Below, piece by piece: positions 1-12,611 of a stretch of DNA of 64,000 bases (positions are counted from its first letter, which is position 1; each line of letters begins with the position of its first letter). A program made the translations under genes and the position numbers. The stretch is from the NCBI RefSeq assembly GCF_933775445.1, contig NC_065876.1, positions 1 to 64,000 of the forward strand. The letters run 5' to 3'. The stretch is from Argentina anserina. Taxonomy: Eukaryota > Streptophyta > Magnoliopsida > Rosales > Rosaceae. The notes beneath the pieces were generated by a model that had not been told where the DNA came from, ran no database searches, and was given only the letters and a program-made list of their open reading frames with translations.

Positions 1-1708
1 CCCTAAACCCTAAACCCTAAACCCTAAACCCTAAACCCTAAACCCTAAACCCTAAACCCTAAACCCTAAACCCTAAACCCTAAACCCTAAACCCTAAACC
101 CTAAACCCTAAACCCTAAACCCTAAACCCTAAACCCTAAACCCTAAACCCTAAACCCTAAACCCTAAACCCTAAACCCTAAACCCTAAACCCTAAACCCT
201 AAACCCTAAACCCTAAACCCTAAACCCTAAACCCTAAACCCTAAACCCTAAACCCTAAACCCTAAACCCTAAACCCTAAACCCTAAACCCTAAACCCTAA
301 ACCCTAAACCCTAAACCCTAAACCCTAAACCCTAAACCCTAAACCCTAAACCCTAAACCCTAAACCCTAAACCCTAAACCCTAAACCCTAAACCCTAAAC
401 CCTAAACCCTAAACCCTAAACCCTAAACCCTAAACCCTAAACCCTAAACCCTAAACCCTAAACCCTAAACCCTAAACCCTAAACCCTAAACCCTAAACCC
501 TAAACCCTAAACCCTAAACCCTAAACCCTAAACCCTAAACCCTAAACCCTAAACCCTAAACCCTAAACCCTAAACCCTAAACCCTAAACCCTAAACCCTA
601 AACCCTAAACCCTAAACCCTAAACCCTAAACCCTAAACCCTAAACCCTAAACCCTAAACCCTAAACCCTAAACCCTAAACCCTAAACCCTAAACCCTAAA
701 CCCTAAACCCTAAACCCTAAACCCTAAACCCTAAACCCTAAACCCTAAACCCTAAACCCTAAACCCTAAACCCTAAACCCTAAACCCTAAACCCTAAACC
801 CTAAACCCTAAACCCTAAACCCTAAACCCTAAACCCTAAACCCTAAACCCTAAACCCTAAACCCTAAACCCTAAACCCTAAACCCTAAACCCTAAACCCT
901 AAACCCTAAACCCTAAACCCTAAACCCTAAACCCTAAACCCTAAACCCTAAACCCTAAACCCTAAACCCTAAACCCTAAACCCTAAACCCTAAACCCTAA
1001 ACCCTAAACCCTAAACCCTAAACCCTAAACCCTAAACCCTAAACCCTAAACCCTAAACCCTAAACCCTAAACCCTAAACCCTAAACCCTAAACCCTAAAC
1101 CCTAAACCCTAAACCCTAAACCCTAAACCCTAAACCCTAAACCCTAAACCCTAAACCCTAAACCCTAAACCCTAAACCCTAAACCCTAAACCCTAAACCC
1201 TAAACCCTAAACCCTAAACCCTAAACCCTAAACCCTAAACCCTAAACCCTAAACCCTAAACCCTAAACCCTAAACCCTAAACCCTAAACCCTAAACCCTA
1301 AACCCTAAACCCTAAACCCTAAACCCTAAACCCTAAACCCTAAACCCTAAACCCTAAACCCTAAACCCTAAACCCTAAACCCTAAACCCTAAACCCTAAA
1401 CCCTAAACCCTAAACCCTAAACCCTAAACCCTAAACCCTAAACCCTAAACCCTAAACCCTAAACCCTAAACCCTAAACCCTAAACCCTAAACCCTAAACC
1501 CTAAACCCTAAACCCTAAACCCTAAACCCTAAACCCTAAACCCTAAACCCTAAACCCTAAACCCTAAACCCTAAACCCTAAACCCTAAACCCTAAACCCT
1601 AAACCCTAAACCCTAAACCCTAAACCCTAAACCCTAAACCCTAAACCCTAAACCCTAAACCCTAAACCCTAAACCCTAAACCCTAAACCCTAAACCCTAA
1701 ACCCTAAA
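1..1708. repeat. Telomere, (CCCTAAA)n
   Basis: 244 uninterrupted units of CCCTAAA starting at base 1. This is the canonical Arabidopsis-type plant telomere. With the C-rich strand reading inward on +, it marks the left physical end of a chromosome. No variant unit was seen before 1709. The true telomere length is unknown because the window starts inside it. Confidence 0.99.
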
Positions 1709-1826
1709 ACCCTAAACCCAAAACCCTAAACCCTTAACCCTAAACCCTTAACCCTTAACCCTTAAACCCTAAACCCTTAAACCCTAAACCCTTAAACCCT
1801 AAACCCTTAAACCCTAAACCCGTTTA
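1709..1826. repeat. Degenerate telomeric variant repeats
   Basis: Perfect units give way to variants: CCCTAAAA, CCCAAAA, CCCTTAA and CCCTTAAA. From about 1766 to 1821 an 8-mer CCCTTAAA alternates with the 7-mer CCCTAAA, giving a 15-bp higher-order unit repeated about four times. It ends in CCCGTTTAG. This is the proximal, non-telomerase-refreshed edge of the telomere. Confidence 0.95.
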
Positions 1827-2235
1827 GATGAAATTTTCACTGGAATATCTATGAGATATCGATAGGATGCTGTAACCTTTTCAATTGAATAAGATCCGGT
1901 CATCCACAGAAAATGCAATTGATAAACTAGCGAGAAATTATTATGTATGAACAAGTGGGAGAGATGATACTAATAGAGATCTTATTGTTATCTATTGTTA
2001 CAGCAGCCATGCACACAAACAAGCACAGCAAAATGCCTAAAGCACAAGGAAAACTCCCATTAAATCAGAGTAAATACAATGAAAAGGATTCAATTAACCA
2101 AAAAGGTCCCTAATTCGTAAAGAAACCAGAGCAGCCACGTTAGTTGAACAGAATCAAACGAGTTTGAGGTTCTGGAAAAGAGCAGCCACTCCTGTAATTG
2201 TTGCTCATCTCCCACCTATTTCCCATTACCTCGGA
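1827..2235. other. Subtelomeric spacer / 3' UTR of the CCCH gene
   Basis: About 410 bp of ordinary AT-rich sequence between the telomeric tract and the stop codon of the first gene. It probably holds that gene's 3' UTR (minus strand). No subtelomeric satellite is present. Confidence 0.6.
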
Positions 2236-5108
2236 TCAAGAGAACATGACACCAATCTTCTTAGCAAAGTCATCCCCGTCTTCCTCCTCCGGGTATTCCT
2301 CTTCACCATCAGCATTTTCACCTTCTTCGTAAGTGTATTCACCATCCTCTCCTTGCTCATAATCATATTCCCCTTCCCTATTATCTTTGGCCTCAAGATC
2401 ATGATCCTCAGGTGTTTCATCATATATCACACCGTCTTCAGTCTCCTGCTCCCCCTCACTCTGCTCATTGGAAGGCTGCCCAGGAGCCGTATCAATCTTT
2501 TCATTTTGAATTCCAACCGCATCAATGGTTGCAGACTTGCTCTCTTCTTTGGCCACAGGAGGCTGACTGTCAAGCGTCCCTGAAACAGCTCCTGTCCCAA
2601 AGCCACCTGGATCGGTCACTGGGCTTTCTTTCACGCTGTTGCCTAGTTTATCAACAGAAAACTTTTTCCTGCTCCCAGAAGATCCGGCAGCTGCTTCAGC
2701 TTCTCTCTTCCTCTTCAGAATCTCGCTAAGAGGCTTTGGCCCTTCAAATGAGAGTTCACCTTCGGATTGCTGATTTTTATCCGTGTTTACATTACTTGGT
2801 TTTCCAAGGTAAGAGTGCTCCCTAATTTCTGCATCTATCGCACCTTTCAGCTCTGAAGGACGTTTTGAACGAGAGAACTCGTTGCCTCCTTCATCCATTA
2901 CCTCTCTCCTGATGCGAGGAGGCCCGAAATGTCTCCCCTCATTATTAGAGTCGTCTTGCACCCTTCCTTGTATTCTGTCTCGAAGCCTTCCTTGGTGGGA
3001 CATACTTTGGGGCCTTCTGGGCGACATCCTATCTCTACTTCTGTCACGACTTCTTCCTCCGGCTTCCCTCTCCTGGCGCAAGTCACTACCATTTACTGGG
3101 GAAGTCCCAACTGGAAGCTTTATTCTGCCACGGAGACGACTGCTGAGGGAGCTCTCATGTAAGGGCAATTGCTGTGAATCCCTATGAGGACGATTTTTTC
3201 GCTCGTTAACACGGCCATCGTAGTCATTGCTAATGATGGATCTCAGACCATTTCCCCCCCTATGTTTGGACAAACGGTGCCGCAGGTCTGACCCATCCAT
3301 GTGATCTGGACTATCAGATTTACGATGACCCCTCCTCTCTGAATGCGCAGGGCCGACAAGCAGTCTCTCAGATGAAGCCCTGTGCTGCTCCCAAGCATAT
3401 CTTCCTTGCATCTGATCATAAGGATCATAGCCTCGTGGGTCATGAAACCTTTCTCGATCACCGTCAGCAACTGAATTGTAATCAGCAGGACGGTCCAAAT
3501 CATACTCATTCATAGAATTCAAGTTTCTTCCATCATGAACTCTTGTTCTTCCAAACTGTTCTTCACCATGGTAGTAATCAGAATCTCCAAGCTCATCGTC
3601 TACAAGAACATCAAAGCCAGGAGAAGATTCCCTCAGGTGCTCATCAACATCCTTCCCATTTTGGAATCCATGATTTTCTGGCACATGAGCTTGAAGAAAA
3701 TGATTGCCCTGACCTGTAGAGTCTCCATTCATAGCAGGGAAAGCACTTCTTGTCTCGTATGTAAGAGCCTCATCATCAAAGTCTCTGCTTGGTCGTACAT
3801 TCCTATCAATGCCAACTCCATTTCTTGGTGGAGCAGTCTCAACCTCTGGAGCAGGTTTGGGTTGAGGAGCCACTCCAACAACTTTTGAGGCACTTACCTG
3901 AGGAAACTTCATCTCTTGAGTGCACTTTTGAATGCCACCAAAAACCTTCTTCAGACTTGAAGGTTCTGTACCATGGGTGGCTGCTGGGGCCTGTGGAGCT
4001 TTACTAGTAAAAATAGGATTTGGTCCATGTGAGAAAGGGCATTTATCAGCTTTTGAACAAAATCCCCTTTGAAAGAAGATACATGGGACTGCTTGTTTAC
4101 TTGAGCTGAAGGTAGCAGCAGGTGTTGTAACAGTATGTGGTAGAGGCAAAGAAGGTCCAGCGGAATTTGCAGCTGGGCTTCCTAGCAAACCATCAAGAGG
4201 CTGGAGAGGAACAATAAGGGATTCATGTCAAAAATAAGTGTTTAATTATAAAACATCAATCTTAAAACAAAACAGATAAAAGTTGACGAGTGAAATAAGA
4301 AAGAAAAGACTTACTGGATGCCGAAACGAGCATTTCAAATTTAGGCAATTTCCATTCAACCAGAACCAGCAGTCCCTAGGATTGTACAGAGCATGTTCAC
4401 TGTGGCGATATTCACATTCACTTCCCTACCAAATGGATATCAATGAGGTTATAATCAACCCATCACGAGTTGGTAAATTATTTACTAACAGGACAAAATT
4501 TAAAGGCGTTCGAATATTCTAATCAACAACCGTTGCATCGGTAATGTTACAATCCAAAACATGGTACTAGACTTATTGTCATTATGTTCTAATAAGTTTT
4601 GTTTTTCATATAAAGTTTAAGGTTTAGGTCTGAGCAGAAAGAAGAATGGGTTCTACGTTCTGTGCATCCTATATATGACTTTGCTTAGAACAAGAAGATG
4701 AATCACAAGAGATATTACAATTCAGTTTATCCAACAATCGAATACCTTTAACCCCTTAATCGATTCTGAGTATATGAAAACCCGAAATACTACCGCAGCA
4801 GTTACGAAACAAACAGAAGATAGAACTAATTCAGATTTTAAAAGATCCATGAAATCCAATTCCGGAGATGAAATTGATTTAAATCTGAACCGAGCCTAAG
4901 ATCCCCAACCCCTAAAGAAACCCTAAACCGTGGAGAAAGGCGGAACCTTTTTGCAGGAGACGGGGGAGGCGAGGAAGTAGACGCAATCGGTGTTCCTCTT
5001 CAGGGCCTCCTCTTCGGGCGAAGGCTCCGGTTGCTGCTGCTGCGGCGGCTGTTGCTGTTGTTGGGGTTGTGATTGTGGTTGTGGCTTCTGTTGTGCGCCG
5101 ACTACCAT
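2236..5108 (-). CDS. CCCH zinc-finger protein (AtC3H17-like)
   Basis: Three exons: 5108..4947, 4425..4315 and 4200..2236. All junctions are GT..AG in phase 0, giving 745 aa. The start is the ATG at 5108, opening a Gln/Pro-rich N terminus. Three CCCH fingers are visible: C42-x9-C52-x5-C58-x3-H62 (split by intron 1), C73-x7-C81-x4-C86-x3-H90, and C131-x7-C139-x5-C145-x3-H149. A long Arg/Asp/Ser-rich low-complexity region follows, then a very acidic Glu/Asp/Tyr/Gly tail ending in a conserved-looking FAKKIG..FS terminus. CCCH fingers usually bind RNA, and the arrangement resembles Arabidopsis non-tandem CCCH protein C3H17 as I recall it. Nuclear RNA or transcription regulation is inferred. The 5' leader has a TTC run (about 5203-5229 on +). 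The position about 410 bp from telomeric repeats is unusual. Confidence 0.9.
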
Positions 5109-6886
5109 GGCGATTAAACCTCGAGGGATCGAATTTGGGTGACGGATCGATTTGAAAAGCGACAGAAGACAAGCCGATCCGATCTTAAACAAGAGCCGCC
5201 ACAGAGATAGAAGAAGAAGAAGAAGAAGTGGGGTGTATATGAAATTATGAATAATATGATGATGAGGATTTAAGCTAAGCCTTTTTTTTCTTTTTTTTCG
5301 TCTCCTTTTATAAAGAACCAAGGGCCCAAGAAACAAACTGAAGATTGTTAAACCCAAAAAACAAATGAAAATATAAATCAAACGATAAATAAAAAGAGAA
5401 AATGTTGATTAAATGAAGATTGCGAGTTGGATTCATAAAAGGAAAAAATGACCAATTTACACAAATTTAGTATTTTTTGACCATTTAAATGACAAAATTT
5501 AAATTGTGACAAAGTACCGTATCTATACCTATTTGACTAAATAGTACAAAAATTATGAATTTGGTATATTTTTTAGATTAGTTTACCTTTATCTATTTAA
5601 ACACTTAGTTAATGAGAGATATCACTTTGCCGGAACTTCACCGGACTCCGAGTTTCGATCACCGGCATCCGGTCACCGATCGTCGGAAAAAAACTCTAAC
5701 ATCCAATAATCCTTAATAATAAATTACTGACACTCAATAACTGTTGTGAAATTATTTTTAAAACTCGCAAACGCACGAATCGTCGTTTGTATAATATGCA
5801 AGTATGAGGTCGTTCCAACTAGAGATTGAGAATCTATTTAATCCTAACTTAATTGATCTAAACTAAGAACATAGATTTTAGGTTTTCAAATAACAAATTA
5901 TAAAATAAACAAACAAGATAAAACCTAGGGTATCAGAATCAACCACTAATAATCTTATTTATGTATCAATGCAACTAATGGATTCTTTTGTATATTTACA
6001 CGACAATTCTCCTATCTAAGTCCAGGTACGACACTTAGACCATAATTTTCCTTAAGTGTATGATACTCTCCAGGTCCGACAGAAGTCGTATTTCCTAGCA
6101 TGAAGTATATCCAGGTACGGCATAAATTTAACATGAATGACTCATTACGTTCTAAGAAACAAGAGAACCATGCAAAACATTATTTCATGTACGACAATAA
6201 TATAATTCATAACTCTTAATCACAAGAAGCTAAGTTGAATTATATTACATGTACGCCTCAAATTTATTTTCTAATTACTATATGCAAAGCTCTGAGTTGA
6301 TCAATCAAATAACATAAACATAAAACATTAATTCAAATAGTGACTACAAATTCATCATACATAAACTATAAATCCATCAATTAAACATTAAACTACACAA
6401 ACAATCATGAAAGGGCATCATTATAACCCTAGAAAAAGGTTTAACAAACTATAATCAAGAAAAACAAAACAAAAAACATAAAAGAATGGAATGAGGAGGA
6501 TTGATGGATGATCTCTGCTCCTTTGACATCTACATTATGCTCTGGAGGTCCCATTTCATATGAAATTCGTGCTCTTTTATATAGGAAAGATTATTGCTCA
6601 TCTTTGACTTCAGTTTCCTTATAAGACTTGGTTTAAGACTCCTAACTTGATACGAAACGAGAAAATCTTGAAATATCTTTTATAAAAGTAGGAATCCATA
6701 TACTTTTTGCATATTCATCTGAATCATTAACATTAATGTATTGGAATTGAATGAAACTTGGCAACATAATTTGAGTTCTCCATAAATGTTAGCAAACCCG
6801 GTAGATTTCAGCTCTGACCTCTCGTCACTCAAATGATCATAACTTCCTCTCAGGGTATCGAAATCAAGATCCGTAAAATCTTACAT

Positions 6887-7075
6887 CAGTAACCTCTAAT
6901 AACAATTACTGACATCCAGTAACCTTTAATAACAAATTACTGACACTCAGTAATATCTAATAACAAATTACTGACATCTAATAACGTCTAATAACAAATT
7001 ACTAACACCTAATAACTTATAATAACAAATTACTAATACCTAGTAATCATGTTACTGACCCGAGTAAAATTATTA
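6887..7075. repeat. 31-bp minisatellite array
   Basis: About six diverged 31-bp units built around 'taataacaaattactgacac', beginning CAGTAACCT. A similar single unit lies about 1.2 kb away at 5702-5745, so the two may be the ends of one old element. Confidence 0.75.
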
Positions 7076-7395
7076 TTGACCCTCAGTAACCATGACAATT
7101 GTGGTTTTCTCCCATAGATCCTAGAACTCAAAATCGACAAACCTTGCCATTGAACTCTGAAACTGACTCAACGACACAGAGAATTGAACTCTCATCATCC
7201 ATATAATTCCAAGATATATCAAATCAATCTCCATATCAGCATAAAAGGAACACTAGCTATACCATACAAATCAAATGACTTATTCAGGAACACTAGCTAT
7301 AACATATATCAGCTGTAATCTAAATGACTTCTTCCAGCAAATTGTGCTCATCCTTCAAGTACAATTCAAAAACACAGAAGAAAGAAATTGACAAT

Positions 7396-7674
7396 TCACA
7401 GTTTCATAAAGTGCTCACAAGTACAATCCCTGAATATACCAAAATTGATTTCACAAAACGCAAAAATTAAGCCATAGTCGAACCCATCTTCGCTGACCTG
7501 CGCCAGCTTCGTCTCTTCAGTTTGACTAGTGTCAGTCTGATGACACAGTGCTTCTTTGTCCGTCATCTTCAGCCCGGAAATTTGTCTTCTCGTTGACGTG
7601 TCGTATCCAAGTCCCAAGTCCCAACGAAACCCAGCTGCGGTGCTAGTAAGTGGTAACCAGAGATCGAATTCCAT
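7396..7674 (-). other. Open reading frame of unknown status (92 aa)
   Basis: An ATG-initiated 92-codon frame beginning MEFDLWLPLTSTAAG. It is listed only because its composition is not obviously low-complexity and it begins at a plausible ATG. I recognise no domain. It lies downstream of the gene ending at 8377 on the same strand and could be chance or an unannotated exon. Low confidence. Confidence 0.15.
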
Positions 7675-8376
7675 AGCCCGACGCTAGACTTGGCATCAAC
7701 ACCAACGATCGGTGCTCCTCCGGAGTGTAAAAGAGATAACTCTTATTATCGGCTATTTAGAATGTTATCTTTTTACTGCTTGCAAAATAAAATCTTGCAT
7801 GACTTTCTACCTAAAAAAAAAAATTATCAGTTTTTGAGCTTTAAGTTTCTTCGGCAGGGCTCAGCACAAGTTTCTTCTTCTTTCTGCAAGGCTTACCCAC
7901 TTCTTGGATGGCATAATGGTACTTATAACCAGTTTCTGTATTGACTTGTGTCCTGCTGGTGGCATAGTGTATGCTTTCCAATAAGTTCAATACATTATCT
8001 ATCTTACGAACAAGCAACTAAAAACAAAAAGGTAAGGCAGACCCATGCATCCAAAAGAAAGACGAAGTATCAGACCAAAAAAAAAATGAAAGAAAGACTG
8101 AAGTAATAACACAAAAGGTAGCAGATTGTATAGCAACTGTATGTTATACTTATACACGCATTTAAAAACCATCTTGCACTCATACGAGTGAGCAAAGAGG
8201 AAAAAGCTAAATGGGGTTGTTTTTTTGAAATGGAAGCTAAATGATTCAGATAACATAAGATTAGAAGAAGTGTCACACGTCTAGAGATACAGGAACCATA
8301 CTGCTGTTGAAACACTTGAAAGCTTTTTGTAACAAAAATGGCAGATCGGTCGTATTAGATGGACATGAATCACTTT

Positions 8377-8520
8377 CTAGGTTCCAGAACAGACGTTTGA
8401 AATGTGCTTCAAGCGGTGAAGTTCACTCAAGAAGTCCATGGACAAACCAGGCGACCCAGCACCCCCTGCTGGAGCCATTAACTTAAGATTACCAAAACAC
8501 CCATTATAGCATGTAACTGC

Positions 8521-8605
<85 letters not shown>

Positions 8606-11600
8606 CACATTCACCTGACGAGGGGGTCTGAATTGACCCCATGCTGCTCCGCTTCCTGAGTACATAATGGGTCTTTCTGAAATATAAAAACTAGAAAATT
8701 AACTGACAGCTAATTGTCTGGACTTCTCATATGCTGAAAATTTGGTACATTGTAAATACGTTTAGTGATTAGCATATGCTTAAATGAAGTTCATATAAGA
8801 CCTTATTCTATTTTGGTAGACAAAATGGGAAGCAGAACAAAACAATATATGAAACAAAGGGCTTAGTGGTACATACTGCTTGACTATAGAGGAAGATAGA
8901 TGAACAAAATTAAATCAGAGCGACAAACACAGATTTGTAAGATATAAAATTTGCCATTTCAAACACACAGTTGGGACACAAAACTCGAGTCCGCCCATGT
9001 GTGAGAAGCTTAAATAACATTTAATCCTACTGAGCTTTTTTTTTTTGACTTTCCTAAAGTAGATAAGATTCTTGTAAAAAAAATCATCCTTCTTTTGTTA
9101 AGTACAGTTTGATGAGATATGATTTGTCAAGTATGAGTAGATTCTATAGATCAAAATATAATCATATGTAAAAATGTTATTATCCTTCTTATAGTTGACA
9201 AAACACTGGCTGGATCACATGCGTGAAGCTCTGAACCACTAGACACTCAGCTGTCTTCAATCCTTTTTTGCTCAAGTTTTTTAGTGAACTATATCATCTA
9301 TAGCATCAATTTGGATACCATAATCACTTGAATATGTCTTACTTCATGCAGGCTTTAACAGTAAACCTCATAATAACCAACGAAATCTTCCACTGACCTG
9401 ATAGATCTATAGATGAATCATTGAAGCAGTGCATTACGGCTGCCCAACCTGCATTTGAAGTTAAGTAGAACTCAAGGGTTACCATTTGAAATGCATCATG
9501 TTATGCAATTAAGAACCAACTTTAACATGTAATCAAACAAAAAAACAGATGCACCTTATATGTTGTCATGTAGAAAGCAAAGCAGCAAAAATTTAGAGAA
9601 AAAAGAAGGTAAATTTCCAGGAGTGGAGAATGTTCGTGCAGTTCAAACCACAAAGAAAAGAGATAAACTCATAGGCCAAGGAATACTAAAATAGTATTCT
9701 CTTCTTTTGTAAACATTTTGAGATACAATACAAGAATGACTTTCGAATGAAAGATGTGCAAGATTTAGAAGTACAATCAAAAGACTGTTCAGATGTCCAC
9801 AATCTGTACCTAAACATCTGCAAATTTGGGTCTTAATAAATTTAACAGCTATTCCTTCTTTGTAGTAAGGATACTTTAAATTTCAGCATTTCCTGATATA
9901 AAACTACTAAAATTACAAAAGGAGCACCAAAGCCTAATCTTCAATGAACTTAATATTCTTTTAACATCAGAGTATCTTCTATGCATGGCATGCATCTTCA
10001 CATACAGTGTGAACAACTTAGATTAAAAGAAATCATATAAATACACGGTAGGCCCTGAATATAAATTATTTTCATACACGCCATGCATACAAGATTTTCT
10101 TATTTACCATGCTGAAATACAATGCATCATGAGGGAACATACATGGTGATATCATTTGTATGGCATTGTATACACGTAGTTACATATCATGCCTAAACAA
10201 AATATAATAATTCTTTTTCAACACTTGTAGACACATACGATTATTGAAGAGATCAGAAGCTTGACTGCTGCAACACCCCTCTAGAGCAATGAACAAGGGT
10301 TGCAAGGTTACATTTAGAAGACTGCTGCTACCTGCATCCCCATGATTACCTCTTGTGGAGGCAATTTGATTCTTTTCCAAATCATTCCCCTGAAGATTGT
10401 TAATTTGATGAAACCGCTCTGAAACAATACATGTAACTATAATACATAAAGAGCCAGCACATTTTGCAAGCAGTTTTAAACAGATACATCCACAAATGCC
10501 ACAATTCATTTGCCATTCAATTCATTAAACAAAAAAATTGAAAGGTATGTAGAGAAAAAAGATACAGAAAACAGCCTTTTGGCCTAAAGGCACCCTCCCT
10601 ACTATGAGAGACCCAGGATGGTTAGGATCTAATGGAGTTGTTCCAAGACCTTTTAGAATCTCCAGAGACAATTTTTAACGAAGCTTTCCAAGACTTTTAG
10701 AATGTCAGTATTACATAACACTAAAGTAGAAGTCTAGTCATATAACACGCTTTCCCGGTGAACTGGAACTTTGGCTTTAGGAAAAAATAAATGATGAGGA
10801 GAAAAGGAAAGTTTCAGATTTGTTGGGGTCAGTAGAAAGAATGAGATTAGTGAGTCTGAGAAGGTTTGCCAGGAGATGGAAGGTGGAAGCTAATGGTGCT
10901 TCCCTCATGCAAGTCTATCTAGTGACAATAGCTCTCTGATTCAAACTTAATTTTGTCTGGAATGCCAAAGGTCAGGGTCCTAAGTTGGTTGGTGACGCAT
11001 AAGAATGCAAATCCGTGAGTTGCTTGTGGCTTATTTTTCTCACTAGTAAAGCCACAAAACTATGTTGTCGGGGTAAAATAGGGATTTTTTTTAAAAATGA
11101 AATCAATCGCATTTGTTGCAGTGTAATATGACAATTTGGTGAAGATTTAGGCTGCACTTGAACCCTTAAGCCTATATAAAAGTGGTCAAGTTACATGATA
11201 CGACATAAGAAGTACAACTGCATACAATATACAATTGCCTAGGCGACGAGTGTTAGTCAATGTATCAACTCTAATTCCTGCTGCCAGTTGATTGCAATAG
11301 CTCATGTAACAGTAAAATAAAACAAACACACATGAGCCATTCGACGATTCAGTTGATTCATACCCAGTCGTGTAGAAAACTTGCAATGGAACACTATTAG
11401 AGACCCAATACATGTAAATGCATCCCGAAAAAACATTGAACACAGAAAAATTGGTCAACAACAATTCAGAAATAGAGGAATTTAATACTCAAAAAACGAA
11501 CGGAAGAAATAGAATGAAGTGGTGTTACCTGCGGACTTGCGCCTGTTGAGAGCACGATTTCTGCGATGCAGTGAAATGAGATGCATGTCAATGTTTAGTT

Positions 11601-11751
11601 TTACAAATAAAATTGGAAGAAGACCGATTGTTATTCTATTTTCTCAGATATATAGTAAATAAATGGAATGATACCTCTGATTGGGAGGAGCGTAGCGCCT
11701 GACAACTGCGGCTGGATCTGCTGCCGCCGCTGAACTGGAATTTTCCAGCAT
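8377..11751 (-). CDS. Small conserved-looking plant protein, RYAPPNQR motif
   Basis: Six exons joined by hand: 11751..11675, 11560..11529, 10418..10239, 9448..9398, 8676..8615 and 8481..8377. Every phase matches, giving 168 aa. The start is the ATG at 11751 (MLENSSSAAAADPAAVV). Residues 18-36 contain RRYAPPNQRNRALNRRKS, a basic segment spread across exons 1-2. Exon 3 encodes a leucine- and cysteine-containing middle (GNDLEKNQ..). Exon 4 has WAAVMHCFND, exon 5 ERPIMYSGSGAAWGQF, and exon 6 a Gly/Pro stretch then MDFLSELHRLK. I recognise the style of a plant-specific family but cannot name its function. The last acceptor is the least certain: TTAAG at 8482 keeps the frame, whereas the stronger-looking CAG at 8517 would give 12 residues and a stop. 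No transmembrane segment or signal peptide is visible. Confidence 0.7.
8521..8605. repeat. Compound GT/GA/GT microsatellite
   Basis: (TG)n-(AG)n-(TG)n, 85 bp. It lies inside the 133-bp intron 5 (8482-8614) of the small gene on the minus strand, where it reads (CA)n(CT)n(CA)n and forms most of the intron and its polypyrimidine tract. Confidence 0.95.
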
Positions 11752-12427
11752 CGGAATTTTGGTGGCCACTCACAGTCTGTGATGACTTTAGTCCAAACCC
11801 TATATCGAAGACCAGAAGACTTCCAAGCTCAAAGCTGCTCAGAGGGATATATGTACACACCGGACACACACTGCCGTATAGATATAAGTATATTTTTTTT
11901 TTTGGTTCAAAGAATATAAAACCTTTCTCCCCGTTCTCAAAGAAAGAAAGAAAGAATAATGCCTTTCCAAAAAAATTTCATATTTCCCCCTCTTTTTCTG
12001 CTCATATGAGTGCTGGTTCTGGGTGGTCGGATTACTTCATTCGAATTCCACCAACAAAATTATCCGGCGCGGATTAATTTCTGGATTTAGACTGCATTTT
12101 CCTTATGGTTTCATCCGTGGTAATTTTTTACTTGAAAGTGTGAAACTATCTATAAGATGCAAACAAACGTCCATTAAAAAAAAATTACGATACAAATATA
12201 GTTCTCAATTCATTGCCATAGATATATTTAATCTTTCACCCTATTAATATCTTCTATTATAAGATTTTAACTTGTTATTAGTTGGGATATTCCTCGAAAG
12301 AATTTACCTAGTTAAGATCTTTCTCCACTAGATTCAATTAATTGAGCTCTTTCTTTATAGATCTCTCATATTTTAGATTTTCAAAAGAGAGCTTCTATTC
12401 ATACCTCTCAAAAGAGTATTTAGACTT
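11752..12427. other. Intergenic / promoter region
   Basis: Upstream region of the small gene on the minus strand, with a T-rich run at 11891-11903 and AAAG repeats around 11940. No protein or RNA gene was recognised. It ends at the boundary of the copia element. Confidence 0.5.
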
Positions 12428-12611
12428 TGTTTCAGGATGAAATAATTGTGTATTATTGAATGATATGAGGGCCTATATATAGGCATTACAAAACCACAAT
12501 CTCGTAGGATTCGGAGTCCTAATCTATTACGGAGATGCTAATCTATCTCCTAACATGAAACCTATTAGGCTAAAACACACACAAGGGTATAATATTAATT
12601 CTCCCGGAACA
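12428..12611 (-). repeat. Copia 3' LTR
   Basis: 184 bp, TG..CA ended, with a polypurine tract adjoining at 12612. It contains an AT-rich 'tatatatagg' segment that may be the element's promoter region. Confidence 0.93.

Larger units (their letters stand above)
5109..8376. other. AT-rich intergenic region with repeat-like DNA
   Basis: 5109-5400 holds the leader and promoter of the CCCH gene. 5640-7400 looks like old repetitive DNA: a CCGG-rich patch near 5640-5690, recurring 'ccaggtacgac'-like words at 6020-6120, and related AATAACAAATTACTGACA words near 5720 and in the array at 6887-7075. No transposase, LTR pair or RNA gene was recognised. 7930-8376 probably includes the 3' UTR of the gene ending at 8377. 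Confidence 0.5.

Noticed and set aside
1..1826. Repeat array resembling a CRISPR
   Set aside because: Units are contiguous 7-mers without spacers; it is a telomere in a eukaryote.
3535..3888. 117-codon open frame on +
   Set aside because: Shadow frame opposite the CCCH gene coding sequence.
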